The position numbers and the translations under genes are program-made. From positions 248,001 through 312,000 of the forward strand of contig CAVYPX010000011.1 of the NCBI GenBank assembly GCA_963770485.1: DNA of 64,000 nucleotides. Direction: 5' to 3'. This document shows positions 33,821-41,887 of the stretch, piece by piece (the stretch's first letter is position 1; each line of letters starts with the position of its first letter). Source of the DNA: CAVVEC01 sp963770485. Lineage in GTDB: Bacteria; Acidobacteriota; Terriglobia; Terriglobales; Acidobacteriaceae. The notes under the pieces are model-generated. The model was given only the letters and a program-made list of their open reading frames with translations. It was not told where the DNA came from and did not search any database.

Positions 33821-34567
33821 ATGGCGACTTTTAGTTCACCAGTTACGATGAAGGTCCCGAAGACCGGGCAAGGTGGCGGTTCGGTTCGGCCGCCTTCCTA
33901 CGGCGGCGGAGGCGAGGGCGACCGGGGTGACGGATTCCCCGACTATGGACGGCGTCTGCGGCGCGCCCGTTTGGGCCTGGCGGTCGCGACCGCTCCCATC
34001 GTCATGCTGTTTGTCTCGCTGACCAGCGCTTACGTCGTGCGCCAGGGACTGCCTACTCTAGACGAACGCACGAACACGTATGTCCGCGACTGGATTCCGG
34101 TGAACCTGCCCTTAGCTCTGTTGTTGGTCAACACCGGGCTGCTTTTACTAAGCAGCATCACTGCGGAGTTGGCGCGGCGGCAGATCACCCGGCAGGCGGC
34201 CTTGGCTCCGGTTCGTTCGATTCCGGGTATTTCTCTGGGCGAGGACAGAGGTTTTCCCTGGCTCCCAATCACAATGGTGCTGGGAATCGGTTTCCTGGCG
34301 GGACAGTGGATGGCTTGGCGAGAGTTGGCGGACCGTGGCTTCTATCTGGCGACGAGCGCGAGCAGTTCGTTTGTGTATCTGTTGACAGCGGCGCACGGTG
34401 TCCACGTTACGGGAGGTATTTTGGTCCTGTTCTATGCCGTGGCCGTCTCTCTGCTGCAGAAGCCGGTGGAAGCGCGGCGCATCGTGGTGGATGTAACCGC
34501 TTGGTACTGGCATTTGATGCTCTTGTTGTGGATCTACATTTTTGCGCTGTTGTGGTTTGTGCGGTAG
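33821..34567 (+). CDS. Cytochrome c oxidase subunit III-like protein (first copy)
   Basis: 248 aa. A glycine-rich, hydrophilic N-terminus (MKVPKTGQGGGSVRPPSYGG) precedes five to six membrane helices: LGLAVATAPIVMLFVSLTSA, LALLLVNTGLLLLSSITAEL, TMVLGIGFLAGQWMAWRELA, TSASSSFVYLLTAAHGVHVT and WYWHLMLLLWIYIFALLWF. AAHGVHVTGG and WYWHLMLL match the subunit III core. It is followed by a second subunit III-type gene, so the oxidase has two COX3 paralogues. Confidence 0.85.
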   Translation: MATFSSPVTMKVPKTGQGGGSVRPPSYGGGGEGDRGDGFPDYGRRLRRARLGLAVATAPIVMLFVSLTSAYVVRQGLPTLDERTNTYVRDWIPVNLPLALLLVNTGLLLLSSITAELARRQITRQAALAPVRSIPGISLGEDRGFPWLPITMVLGIGFLAGQWMAWRELADRGFYLATSASSSFVYLLTAAHGVHVTGGILVLFYAVAVSLLQKPVEARRIVVDVTAWYWHLMLLLWIYIFALLWFVR

Positions 34568-34569
34568 TC

Positions 34570-34600
34570 GGGACGCGGACCGGAGTGTCCCTGCCACATT
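34570..34600 (+). repeat. Degenerate hairpin repeat between the two subunit III genes
   Basis: GGGACGCGGACCGGAGTGTC(CC) with GGAC-CGGAGT-GTCC pairing, then TGCCACATT. Related to 33788-33814 by position and plan. Confidence 0.4.
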
Positions 34601-34621
34601 AACATTTAGGAGACCTAGACC

Positions 34622-35380
34622 ATGCACGAAGTTGCGGTGCAGCACGGGGTGGGAGAAGTTTACGAGCCATCCCTGTTTGGCACCTATTCTAAGAAGATCG
34701 GGATGTGGCTGTTCCTGCTCTCCGACACGCTGACCTTCGGAGCGCTGCTGTTTGCCTACAGCTACGGACGAATTTCCAATCCCGATTGGCCCACACCTTT
34801 CGGCAAGGAAAGCATCCAGAACGCCACCGTGATGACGGGATGTCTGCTTTCCAGTTCGCTGACCATGGTTTTGGGCGTGCTGGCGGCGCGGCGCGGCGAC
34901 CGTAGCTGGACGCGCAACTGGATCCTGTTCACCATGCTGTTCGGCTCGGCGTTCGTCGTGCTGCACGGGATGGAATGGAGCAAACTGATCGCCGAGGGCA
35001 TGACGCCGTTCAAGAATCCCTGGGCCGCGACGGTACCGCAATTCGGCGGGACTTTCTTCACGCTGACCGGAATGCACATGCTGCATGTCACCATAGGCGT
35101 GATCTACCTCGGCGTGGTTTCCCTGCGCAAAGCATTTCTGCCGATTCTGCTGGCGATCTGGGCCATCGTATGGTTCGCCACTCCGGCGGACAACGTGTTT
35201 CATATCGGAGTTCATGTGCTGCTCGTGGGACTCGTGGTTGCGGCCGTGATCCTGATCCTTAAGCCCAAGGTCTATGACGCGCACGATGTGGAGATCGCGG
35301 GCTTGTACTGGCACTTCGTAGATTTGGTCTGGATGTTCATCTTCCCGCTGGTGTATTTGATGTCGACGCGGGTGAAGTAG
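34622..35380 (+). CDS. coxC: Cytochrome c oxidase subunit III (second copy)
   Basis: 252 aa with TTAGGAGA 9-12 nt upstream. Helices include KKIGMWLFLLSDTLTFGALL, VMTGCLLSSSLTMVLGVLAA, ILFTMLFGSAFVVLHGMEWS, FFTLTGMHMLHVTIGVIYLG and the C-terminal YWHFVDLVWMFIFPLVYL. GMHMLHVTIG and GLYWHFVDLVW are the signature blocks of subunit III; the family's lipid-binding/Glu helix is also visible in HGMEWSK. Closer to canonical COX3 than the preceding gene, apart from an extra pair of helices (ILLAIWAIVWFATPADNVFH). Confidence 0.92.
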   Translation: MHEVAVQHGVGEVYEPSLFGTYSKKIGMWLFLLSDTLTFGALLFAYSYGRISNPDWPTPFGKESIQNATVMTGCLLSSSLTMVLGVLAARRGDRSWTRNWILFTMLFGSAFVVLHGMEWSKLIAEGMTPFKNPWAATVPQFGGTFFTLTGMHMLHVTIGVIYLGVVSLRKAFLPILLAIWAIVWFATPADNVFHIGVHVLLVGLVVAAVILILKPKVYDAHDVEIAGLYWHFVDLVWMFIFPLVYLMSTRVK

Positions 35381-35406
35381 GAATCGCAACCGGAGAAAAC
35401 TTCACG

Positions 35407-35718
35407 ATGCACACGATCGCAACAACGCATGATGAAGGCAAGGGTCAATACTTCTGGGTGTGGGGTGTACTGCTGCTGCTCACCGCGGTTGAGGTGGTTC
35501 TCGCCTACAGGCAGGTCTTTCAGCCGGTGGCGATGCTGGAAGCGCTGATGGTGCTTTCGATCATCAAGTCTGCGATGATCATCGGGTACTTCATGCACCT
35601 GAAATATGAGATCGCGGCCATGAAGTGGGTCATGATGGTCGCGGTGTGCGCTTGCCTTTGCCTGATGTGCGTCTTCTTCGCGGATGCCGCGCGCATCCTT
35701 CAACTGGGAGTGAAATGA
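35407..35718 (+). CDS. coxD: Cytochrome c oxidase subunit IV
   Basis: 103 aa, three hydrophobic helices: FWVWGVLLLLTAVEVVLAYR, VLSIIKSAMIIGYFMHLKYE and VMMVAVCACLCLMCVFFADA. The KSAMIIGYFMHLKYE block is diagnostic of the prokaryotic COX4 (CtaF/CyoD) family, an accessory subunit aiding assembly. Overlaps the next small gene by ATGA. Confidence 0.92.
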   Translation: MHTIATTHDEGKGQYFWVWGVLLLLTAVEVVLAYRQVFQPVAMLEALMVLSIIKSAMIIGYFMHLKYEIAAMKWVMMVAVCACLCLMCVFFADAARILQLGVK

Positions 35719-35945
35719 AGCTGCGATTGTTCATGCTCGCGTTGTTGGCTGTGCTCTGGGCTGGTCCCGCTTTTGGCCAGGGCTGCGCCATGTGCTATAG
35801 CACGGCTGCCGGCACCACCAAAGACGGGCAACGCGCCATCAGCCGTGGAGTTCTGGTGCTGCTGGCGCCTCCCGTGGGATTCATGACGCTGGGCGGCGGC
35901 TTGGCGTTCCTCTACGGCAAGAAGCGGGATGAAGAAATGGACTAA
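35715..35945 (+). CDS. Small exported/membrane protein with CAMC motif
   Basis: 76 aa. Signal peptide MKLRLFMLALLAVLWAGPAF with cleavage near FGQ, then GCAMCYSTAAGTTKDGQRAI, then a C-terminal transmembrane segment (GVLVLLAPPVGFMTLGGGLA) and a charged end. ATG overlaps the coxD stop, so it is made with the oxidase. The periplasmic CxxC could handle copper or a disulphide during CuA/CuB assembly; this is inference, I know no characterised homologue. Confidence 0.7.
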   Translation: MKLRLFMLALLAVLWAGPAFGQGCAMCYSTAAGTTKDGQRAISRGVLVLLAPPVGFMTLGGGLAFLYGKKRDEEMD

Positions 35946-36033
35946 GCGCTGCGTTCCCGTTCCGGGATTCCAGCAGTCTTTCCCCTAGTTTTTCCCTTCG
36001 AACGATCTCTTGCTGCCCTACAATTCGAGGCAG

Positions 36034-36105
36034 GGGTCCGTGGTGTAAATGAGAGCACGTCTCCCTGTCATGGTGAAGGTTCGGGTTTGATCCCCGCCGG
36101 GTCCA
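36034..36105 (+). tRNA. tRNA-Asp(GTC)-like gene, divergent
   Basis: A cloverleaf can be drawn: acceptor GGGTCCG with CGGGTCC (tandem G-U/U-G wobbles at 3-70 and 4-69), D stem GTGT/GCAC, anticodon stem TCTCC/GGTGA (one T-T mismatch), loop CTGTCAT with anticodon GTC at 36067-36069, T stem TCGGG/CCCGC (one mismatch), T loop TTTGATC, discriminator A, no encoded CCA. Position 19 is A and 56 is T instead of the universal G19-C56, which would keep a tertiary pair. Either a diverged functional gene or a decaying copy of tRNA-Asp. Confidence 0.6.
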
Positions 36106-36381
36106 TGCCCCAGGTTTGAGGGCAGTCTTTGGGGAGAAAACACAGGGATAATCTCCCCACACCAAAGTGACCTGTTTGCCGTTGCAACCAGTCGAAAGCC
36201 ATTGACAATCGCACGACTGTCGCCGGATACTGGGTTGCACCATGACAGGGATTCTTGGCTCCGAGAGATCGGGGCCTTTTGCTTTTGCTGTCGTTTGTCC
36301 ACACTTTCCTGGTACGCCGCACGGGCGGAGAGGCCGGGCCTCAATCGATTCGGTCTGGTGGGTGTGCGATCATGAAGGAGT
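36106..36381. other. Intergenic stretch without recognised gene
   Basis: 276 nt between the tRNA-like gene and the HAD gene. Open frames here are short and lack family resemblance. Notable but unexplained: GCAACCAGTCGAAAGCC and CGACTGTCGCCGGATACTGG may pair around ATTGACAATC. Confidence 0.4.
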
Positions 36382-37047
36382 ATGTCTTCGCCATTAGCAG
36401 CCATTTTCTTCGACGTCGGCAATACTCTGCTCTTCCCTGACCGGCGCATTATTCTGGCTCCCTTGCAGGAGCGAAATCTGAGGCCTAGTCTCGATCAACT
36501 CCACGCCATCGAGCGCAGAACAAAAAAGGAATTCGACGCGATCATGCGGGAAGGCAAAGCGGATCACAGCTTCTGGTATATCTTTTACTCGCACCTGCTC
36601 GAAGAACTTGGCGTCCAGGATGACGCTTTACGCGATGCCCTGCTGAAGGCTACGCGCATTTCCGCGAACTGGGGCGACATTCGCCCCGGCACGCGAGAGA
36701 TTCTGCAACGGATTGGACGGCGCTGTCCGCTCGGCGTAATTTCCAATGCCGATGGCCAAATCGTCGCCCTTCTCGAACGCCACGGCATTGCCGATTGTTT
36801 CGACGCGATCATTGATTCGGGCGTGGTCGGGTACGAGAAGCCGCATCCCGCCATTTTCGAGGCCGCGCTGCGCGAAATGAAAACCGTTCCGGAGCAAAGC
36901 CTGTACGTGGGCGACGTGTATTCCGTCGATTATCTGGGCGCAACCCAAGCGGGCATGCAAGCCATGCTGTTTGATGTGGCCGGGGCGTACCGGGAATCCG
37001 GCCTGCCGCGCGTCGAATCCCTGGAAGAGTTAGAGACCAAGCTGTAG
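36382..37047 (+). CDS. HAD-superfamily hydrolase, subfamily IA
   Basis: 221 aa. Motif I IFFDVGNTLLFPDR with the nucleophile Asp but with N in place of the usual second Asp (DxxxT is D-V-G-N-T), as in the HAD-IA variant group; motif II VISNADG; motif III Lys in GYEKPHPAIFEAAL; motif IV LYVGDVYSVDYLGA. The substitution at DxN is common among FMN/sugar-phosphate-phosphatase-like members. Substrate unknown. An AAGGAG sequence lies only 1-2 nt before the ATG, so translation initiation may be inefficient or the start slightly different. Confidence 0.82.
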   Translation: MSSPLAAIFFDVGNTLLFPDRRIILAPLQERNLRPSLDQLHAIERRTKKEFDAIMREGKADHSFWYIFYSHLLEELGVQDDALRDALLKATRISANWGDIRPGTREILQRIGRRCPLGVISNADGQIVALLERHGIADCFDAIIDSGVVGYEKPHPAIFEAALREMKTVPEQSLYVGDVYSVDYLGATQAGMQAMLFDVAGAYRESGLPRVESLEELETKL

Positions 37048-37097
37048 AAGATTCCTAGTGAGAAGTGCACTACTGCGAGGCGATTCAGTAAGAACAT

Positions 37098-37187
37098 TGC
37101 CATTCCGAGCGCTGCACTTAGCGCGAGGAATCTGCATTTTCGATGGCTCCAAGCAACTGCAGATTCCTCGCTAGCCGAGGAATGACG
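37098..37187. repeat. Gene-end palindromic repeat
   Basis: TTGCCATTCCGAGCGCTGCA, CGCGAGGAATCTGCA and TGCAGATTCCTCGCTAG, CCGAGGAATGAC: arms of the CATTCCGAG/CTGCAG class, between the convergent HAD gene and bshC. Confidence 0.65.
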
Positions 37188-37198
37188 CTTTGGTTCAC

Positions 37199-38818
37199 TT
37201 ACAGTGAAATCACCTGGTGATCCAGGCAATCGGTGTGGATGGCGTCGTAGAGGGTGTGCAGGAGCTCGGGCCCGTACCGCGCGACGAAATAGATCCCGGC
37301 AATCTCGCGTTCCTGCAGAGTTTTGTTGGGATATAACGAATTAGTGAGCAATGCGGCGTGGCGGGCAAGGATTTCGTTTTGCCCCAATTCAGCCCGGGCG
37401 GCCCGGGAACGCAAGCTGTCAAGCTGGTGACGCATCTTCGATCCAGCATGATCTGCGGCATCCACCAGAGTCTTATCCAGGCGGGCGAGTGCGTCGCGGA
37501 TTGCCCCCAGAGATTTCTGCACAGAAACCTCCGCGTGGTCGAAAGCCGACCGCAGCTCTGCTGGGAACTTATCGGCTGCCATACGCTCACGCAGCAAGTC
37601 AGCGCCCTGGAAAAGGTCATGCAGGCCGAGTCCGTAGCGATCCAGCAGGGATTGAGGCTTTGCTTCCACGATCGTTGCGGAGAAGCGCGGAACGACTGGA
37701 GTGACCCTGCCCAAGAGCGCCTGGTACACAACTGACGCCTGGGCAAAGTACGCCACCTCGGCAGCACCGCCGGTGTAGGCCAGAGTCGGCAGCAGATAAT
37801 CCTGAACCACCGGCCGCAGCAAGACGTTGGGGCTGAACTGGTGCGGTGCCGACGCAATGCGACCCAACAGCTCCGCCTGCGAGATTCGCTCATCCTCCAC
37901 CAGAAAATCAGCAAGCCCGTTTCCGTTGACCCGACGGTGAACCGGGACGCGTGCCCCGTTGCGGCGTGTGAACAGCAGGGTTGACGAGGGCGTAACCTTG
38001 ACTTGCTGATGGTAGCCAGCCGCTTCCAGTTGCTGGCCGCGAGCAAGTAAAGCGTCATCCAGATCAGCCGCGTGCTCGATCGCTCCGCGGTAGATGGGTT
38101 CGGCAATGCGATGGAGTTCTGGATCCGAGGCATCCAGCAGGATCACGCCCCAGTCGGCAAACAGGCGGGCAAACAAGCGGGCAAAGGCACTGCCGAAGTT
38201 CTCACCTGGACGGTAGGCTTCGCGCAGAAAAGCCGCAACCTCAGAATCTCCCAACAGCGCCGTGGCCGCTTCGACGACGGGTTGAATTTCCGGGCCGAAG
38301 GTTACGGTCGCGACTGGCGCGTCGGGCACGCCCTGAGCCGGCGCCGTCGACCTTTGAAGGGAAGCATCAGCGGCGGGAATGGAAACCTGATTGACCTCGG
38401 CGAGATCATGGTCTTCCGTGGCCAGCCAGAACACAGGCACACAATCCACGCCGGCCTGAGTCGCCTGTTCAGCTAATTTAACCGCAGTCAGCGCCTTGAA
38501 AATGGAGAACAACGGACCACCAAACAACCCTACCTGCTGGCCCGTGACTACGACCGACGCGCCCGAACGTAGCCGTGCGATGTTCTCCAGGACTCTCTGC
38601 GAAGTGCCCCAGGATTGATTCTGGCGCTCAAGGATCGCAGAAACAGCTTGCCGGCGTTCGGTGTCATACGCCAAACCCGATGTTGCATCCTTCAACCATT
38701 CGTTGAAATGGGGGGACCTGGGATAAAACTGCCGCACTTTGCTGTAATCCGAGAGGAAGTCGGCGAAAAGCCGTGTGGTATGCGGGATTTGGTTAAAGGG
38801 TAAACACTCCGATTTCAC
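37199..38818 (-). CDS. bshC: Bacillithiol synthase (cysteine-adding enzyme)
   Basis: 539 aa from a GTG with GGAGAG upstream: VKSECLPFNQIPHTTRLFAD, then SVVVTGQQVGLFGGPLFSIF, KALTAVKLAEQ, PVFWLATEDHDLAEVNQV and LLRPVVQDYLLPTLAYTGGA, all BshC blocks. The C-terminal third is coiled coil (dimerisation). BshC adds cysteine to glucosaminyl-malate, completing bacillithiol, the low-molecular-weight thiol of Firmicutes, Bacteroidetes, Deinococcus and Acidobacteria. An ATG at 38887 would add 23 unconserved residues. bshA/bshB are not in the window. Confidence 0.93.
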   Translation of the reverse strand: MKSECLPFNQIPHTTRLFADFLSDYSKVRQFYPRSPHFNEWLKDATSGLAYDTERRQAVSAILERQNQSWGTSQRVLENIARLRSGASVVVTGQQVGLFGGPLFSIFKALTAVKLAEQATQAGVDCVPVFWLATEDHDLAEVNQVSIPAADASLQRSTAPAQGVPDAPVATVTFGPEIQPVVEAATALLGDSEVAAFLREAYRPGENFGSAFARLFARLFADWGVILLDASDPELHRIAEPIYRGAIEHAADLDDALLARGQQLEAAGYHQQVKVTPSSTLLFTRRNGARVPVHRRVNGNGLADFLVEDERISQAELLGRIASAPHQFSPNVLLRPVVQDYLLPTLAYTGGAAEVAYFAQASVVYQALLGRVTPVVPRFSATIVEAKPQSLLDRYGLGLHDLFQGADLLRERMAADKFPAELRSAFDHAEVSVQKSLGAIRDALARLDKTLVDAADHAGSKMRHQLDSLRSRAARAELGQNEILARHAALLTNSLYPNKTLQEREIAGIYFVARYGPELLHTLYDAIHTDCLDHQVISL

Positions 38819-39066
38819 CAGCAGCTCTCCTGACAGCGTTGGACGCGGCCCATCATGCAAAGTCAACGCACATTCTACAAGCCCCATGCGTCATCAGATG
38901 CCCAAATCGTCAGACTGATGCAGAGATCGGTGCTGTTTCGTCGCCGGCGGGGGTCCCAGCTTCCCTCCACCTGGCACGAATGTTTGCTTTCTGCCGGCCG
39001 AAAACCGGGTTACAATGGCTCGCCTTGTATTCGCTCTCCTAGCGATTCAAACTTCGGAGATCTGAT

Positions 39067-40881
39067 ATGACCCGTTTGCACCTGGCCGCTACCCTCTCAC
39101 TCGTGGCAATCTCCCTCGTGCTCCTGACCGGTTTCGGCAAGGAGAACGTCTTCTGGTCCCAATGGGGCCGCAACGCGCAGCACACGGGGATGGTCCGCAT
39201 TCCCGCTCAGCCGCTGAATAACAAGCTCGAGGACATTATCTACGACGACTTCGTCGAGCAGGAGAAAGCCGAGAATAAGCCATACTATGGATATTCGGTC
39301 TTGAGCGCGCACTACCAGGCTACTCTCGTCGACGGCGACAGTTTTTACATGATGAAGAAGGACGGCGCAAAGTATCCGTCGTGCAAGCCGCTCGGCAACT
39401 GGATCTATGGAGAACACTGCGGGCCCAATGCTTGGAACAAGCTGCAATGGAATGTCGTTCGCTACGATTGGAAAAACGGCAAAGCTGTCCCTGCCTGGAA
39501 GTTCTGGACCGATTGGAAACCTGAACCCAGTGTTACCGACTTGCGGTTTGGCTTCGTGGGCTTGCTAGGCTGGGAGCCGGTCTTTCATCCCGCCCTGGCG
39601 AATGGATATCTCTACATTCCGGGTCTGGCGGGCACGATCTGGAAGGTCGACAAGGGTACCGGAAAAGCAGTCGTTCAGATTAAGCCGTTCGGCAGGTCCG
39701 AAGACGCCACCAACACGTTCGTTTCCAGTCCCCTTACCGCCGACAACCAGGGGCGCCTCTATTACAACGTGATCAAGCTGAATACCCTCGATGGCAACCC
39801 CTGGAATGAGAACGATGTTGCGAACGCCTGGCTGGTACAGGTTACGCCCGATGACAAAGCTCGCAGCGTCACTTACAAGACGCTGGTGCCCGACGCGCCT
39901 CGCGGAAACTCTACCAACTGCGCAGGCACGTTCAACAACCTCGGCGATGGAGGCGCTTCCCTGCCATGGCCACCCAGCCGCAACGCTGTACCTCCTACTC
40001 AACTGTGCGGCTCGCAACGTCCACCTTTGAATATGGCGCCGGCGGTCGCGACCGATGGCACAATCTACACCGTGAGCATGGCCCACTTCGACAATATGGT
40101 TGCCTATCTGGTCGCAGTGAGCCCCGACCTTACCCCGAAGTGGGACTCTACTCTCCAAACGCGCTTGTCCGACGGCTGTGGCGTGATCTTGCCGATCGCT
40201 AAGCGGGGCGTTACTGACGAGCCCAATTCCTGCCGCCATGGGACTACGGTAGGCGTTGATCCGACGACGAATGCCAATGGCTCCGGCTCTCCCAGTGACT
40301 TCTCTTCATCCACACCAACCGTGCTTCCCGACGGCTCCGTACTTTTTGGCGCGACCGACAATTATGACTATGGCCGCGGTCACATTTTCCATTTTGACGC
40401 CAGCGGGAACTACCTTAATGCCTACTCATTTGGCTGGGACTCCACTCCCGGCATTTACACGCACGACGGCACCTACTCGGTCGTGATCAAGGACAATCAC
40501 TACCCTCAGCAAGCGTATTGCTTTTTTAACAACCCAGTCTGTGCTGTCGTCCCGCCTGGCCCTTATTACGTTAGCCAGCTCGATGCCAACCTGAACGTCG
40601 AATGGTCTTTCCAGAGCACAACCATCAACAAGAAGCGCCCCAACGGTTACGAATGGTGTGTGAACGCGCCGGTAATCGATTCCAAGGGACTGGTCTATGT
40701 CACCAGCGAGGACGGGCGTGTTTACTCCCTGCCGCAGGGGCACAAGGGAGTCTTCACGACGCCCCACCAGAAGATCTTCCTGAAGGAAGCCCTGGGAGCT
40801 GCCTATACGCCACTATCCATCGGCGATGACGGCAAGGTGTATAGCCAGAACGACGGGCATTTGTTCGTAGTGGGACGATAG
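39067..40881 (+). CDS. Exported propeller-like (PQQ-type repeat) protein
   Basis: 604 aa. Signal peptide MTRLHLAATLSLVAISLVLL TG region. The mature sequence has repeated blade-like units ending in G-T-x-W/V-K-D/x: ANGYLYIPGLAGTIWKVDKG, TADNQGRLYYNVIKLNT, ATDGTIYTVSMAHFDN, LPDGSVLFGATDNYDYGRGH, IDSKGLVYVTSEDGRVYSLP and GDDGKVYSQNDGHLFVVG. This matches a PQQ/quinoprotein-like or YncE-like beta-propeller without visible PQQ-binding catalytic residues. Several cysteines (SCKPLG, EHCGPN, NCAGTF, QLCGSQ) suggest disulphides in the periplasm. Function unknown. Confidence 0.7.
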   Translation: MTRLHLAATLSLVAISLVLLTGFGKENVFWSQWGRNAQHTGMVRIPAQPLNNKLEDIIYDDFVEQEKAENKPYYGYSVLSAHYQATLVDGDSFYMMKKDGAKYPSCKPLGNWIYGEHCGPNAWNKLQWNVVRYDWKNGKAVPAWKFWTDWKPEPSVTDLRFGFVGLLGWEPVFHPALANGYLYIPGLAGTIWKVDKGTGKAVVQIKPFGRSEDATNTFVSSPLTADNQGRLYYNVIKLNTLDGNPWNENDVANAWLVQVTPDDKARSVTYKTLVPDAPRGNSTNCAGTFNNLGDGGASLPWPPSRNAVPPTQLCGSQRPPLNMAPAVATDGTIYTVSMAHFDNMVAYLVAVSPDLTPKWDSTLQTRLSDGCGVILPIAKRGVTDEPNSCRHGTTVGVDPTTNANGSGSPSDFSSSTPTVLPDGSVLFGATDNYDYGRGHIFHFDASGNYLNAYSFGWDSTPGIYTHDGTYSVVIKDNHYPQQAYCFFNNPVCAVVPPGPYYVSQLDANLNVEWSFQSTTINKKRPNGYEWCVNAPVIDSKGLVYVTSEDGRVYSLPQGHKGVFTTPHQKIFLKEALGAAYTPLSIGDDGKVYSQNDGHLFVVGR

Positions 40882-40910
40882 AAACAGCAAGACGATCGTG
40901 ACGGACTGGA

Positions 40911-40942
40911 CCGGCGGGAAAGCACAGTTTAAGTCCCGCCGG
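40911..40942. terminator. Bidirectional terminator-like hairpin
   Basis: CCGGCGGGA (40911-40919) pairs perfectly with TCCCGCCGG (40934-40942) over a 14-nt loop, in the short gap between two convergent genes. No T-run. Confidence 0.5.
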
Positions 40943-40958
40943 CTGCAGATAAGCTGCG

Positions 40959-41384
40959 TTAAATAATGTCCGAGTCCAGCCCGGCTATGAATTGAATTCC
41001 GGGAATCACTTTGCCGGTGAACCGTTTGTCGTTGGTGAGGAAGAGATCGGTGCCCGCCGATGCGGCGCAGGCAAGATGGATCGCATCGGCGGCGCCAACC
41101 CCGAGTGTTCCCCTGATACGCGCATAGTGATCGGCAACCTCGACGGTGACTGGCACCGGTTCTGAGACCACGCTCAACAACTGGCTGCGAGTCCCGTCCG
41201 CCCGTTGCTGGGCGCCTCGCCTATAGGCGCCTGCGAGCACTTCTCCGAAAGTGAAAGTACTCGTGATCAATTCGTCGTTCCGCTCCTGCATTCGAGAATG
41301 TATTGCCGCCACTCTCTGCGCAAACAAAGGATGGTCCTCAAGCCAATAAATGAACAGTATCGAATCCCAATAGATCCGGCTCAC
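40959..41384 (-). CDS. PIN-domain toxin (VapC-like)
   Basis: 141 aa from a GTG that overlaps the upstream gene's stop (GTGA). VSRIYWDSILFIYWLEDHPL carries the first Asp, TFTFGEVLAGAYRRG the Glu, VGAADAIHLACAASAG and FLTNDKRFTG the remaining acidic residues. The partner (41381-41782) is not a family I know as antitoxin. Longer in-frame extension to 41642 would overlap that gene and lacks PIN features. Confidence 0.88.
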   Translation of the reverse strand: MSRIYWDSILFIYWLEDHPLFAQRVAAIHSRMQERNDELITSTFTFGEVLAGAYRRGAQQRADGTRSQLLSVVSEPVPVTVEVADHYARIRGTLGVGAADAIHLACAASAGTDLFLTNDKRFTGKVIPGIQFIAGLDSDII

Positions 41385-41782
41385 TCCTTCTCCCTTGGCG
41401 TATAGAAATTGTCCCGTTCGTTGCGCAAGTAGGCTTCGCCTCCGCCCAGTTCGGCAAAAACATCTTTCAACGCTCCACGCAATTGGGTCCAGGCATCCTC
41501 CTGTCCAGCCGACGAGGGCTGGGCATCGAGGAATTCGTAGGTGTAGATGACCGTCGTGCTCTTCCCGGAGGGTGGGCCGGTCTTGTTGACTAACCGCAAG
41601 TTGTTTTCCTGAAGGAATTCGCGAGTCTTCAGGGCGCTGCAAACTGCGGGAATCTGGTCTATGAGTTTGAGTTCCCGAATAACGTCGCCAGCTCTGATCG
41701 AAAAACTGGTCTGTTTCCGGGCGCGTGCGGGCTGAACGTATCTCTCTCTTCCATGCAATCGAATCTTGTCGGCGTTCTTCAT
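41381..41782 (-). CDS. Unrecognised protein, candidate antitoxin of the PIN toxin
   Basis: 133 aa starting MKNADKIRLHGRERYVQPAR after a GAAGAG site; ATGs at 41788 and further up are possible. Basic N-terminus (RERYVQPARARKQTSFSIRA) followed by IRAGDVIRELKLIDQIPAVC, SALKTREFLQENNLRLVNKT, TTVIYTYEFLDAQP and an acidic C-terminal third (WTQLRGALKDVFAELGGGEA). No RHH, AbrB, MazE or Phd motif is seen. Its stop overlaps the toxin start, the usual antitoxin position. Expression probably from the divergent region shared with the next module. Confidence 0.6.
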   Translation of the reverse strand: MKNADKIRLHGRERYVQPARARKQTSFSIRAGDVIRELKLIDQIPAVCSALKTREFLQENNLRLVNKTGPPSGKSTTVIYTYEFLDAQPSSAGQEDAWTQLRGALKDVFAELGGGEAYLRNERDNFYTPREKE

Positions 41783-41852
41783 GAACATCTCTTCAAAATG
41801 AGGATAGCATAGGAAGGAAGAGAATGGAAGAGATATATATATGTCCTGGCAC

Positions 41853-41885
41853 TTTACACTTATTACTTGCACACGTATACTGTGC
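41853..41885 (+). promoter_or_regulatory. Promoter and operator of the rightward TA module
   Basis: -35 TTTACA (41853-41858), 17-nt spacer, -10 TATACT (41876-41881). The palindrome GCACA-CGTATAC-TGTGC (41869-41885) covers the -10. Transcription would begin at or next to the ATG at 41888, so the mRNA may be leaderless. In the 105-nt gap between divergent TA modules. Confidence 0.6.
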
Positions 41886-41887
41886 TC

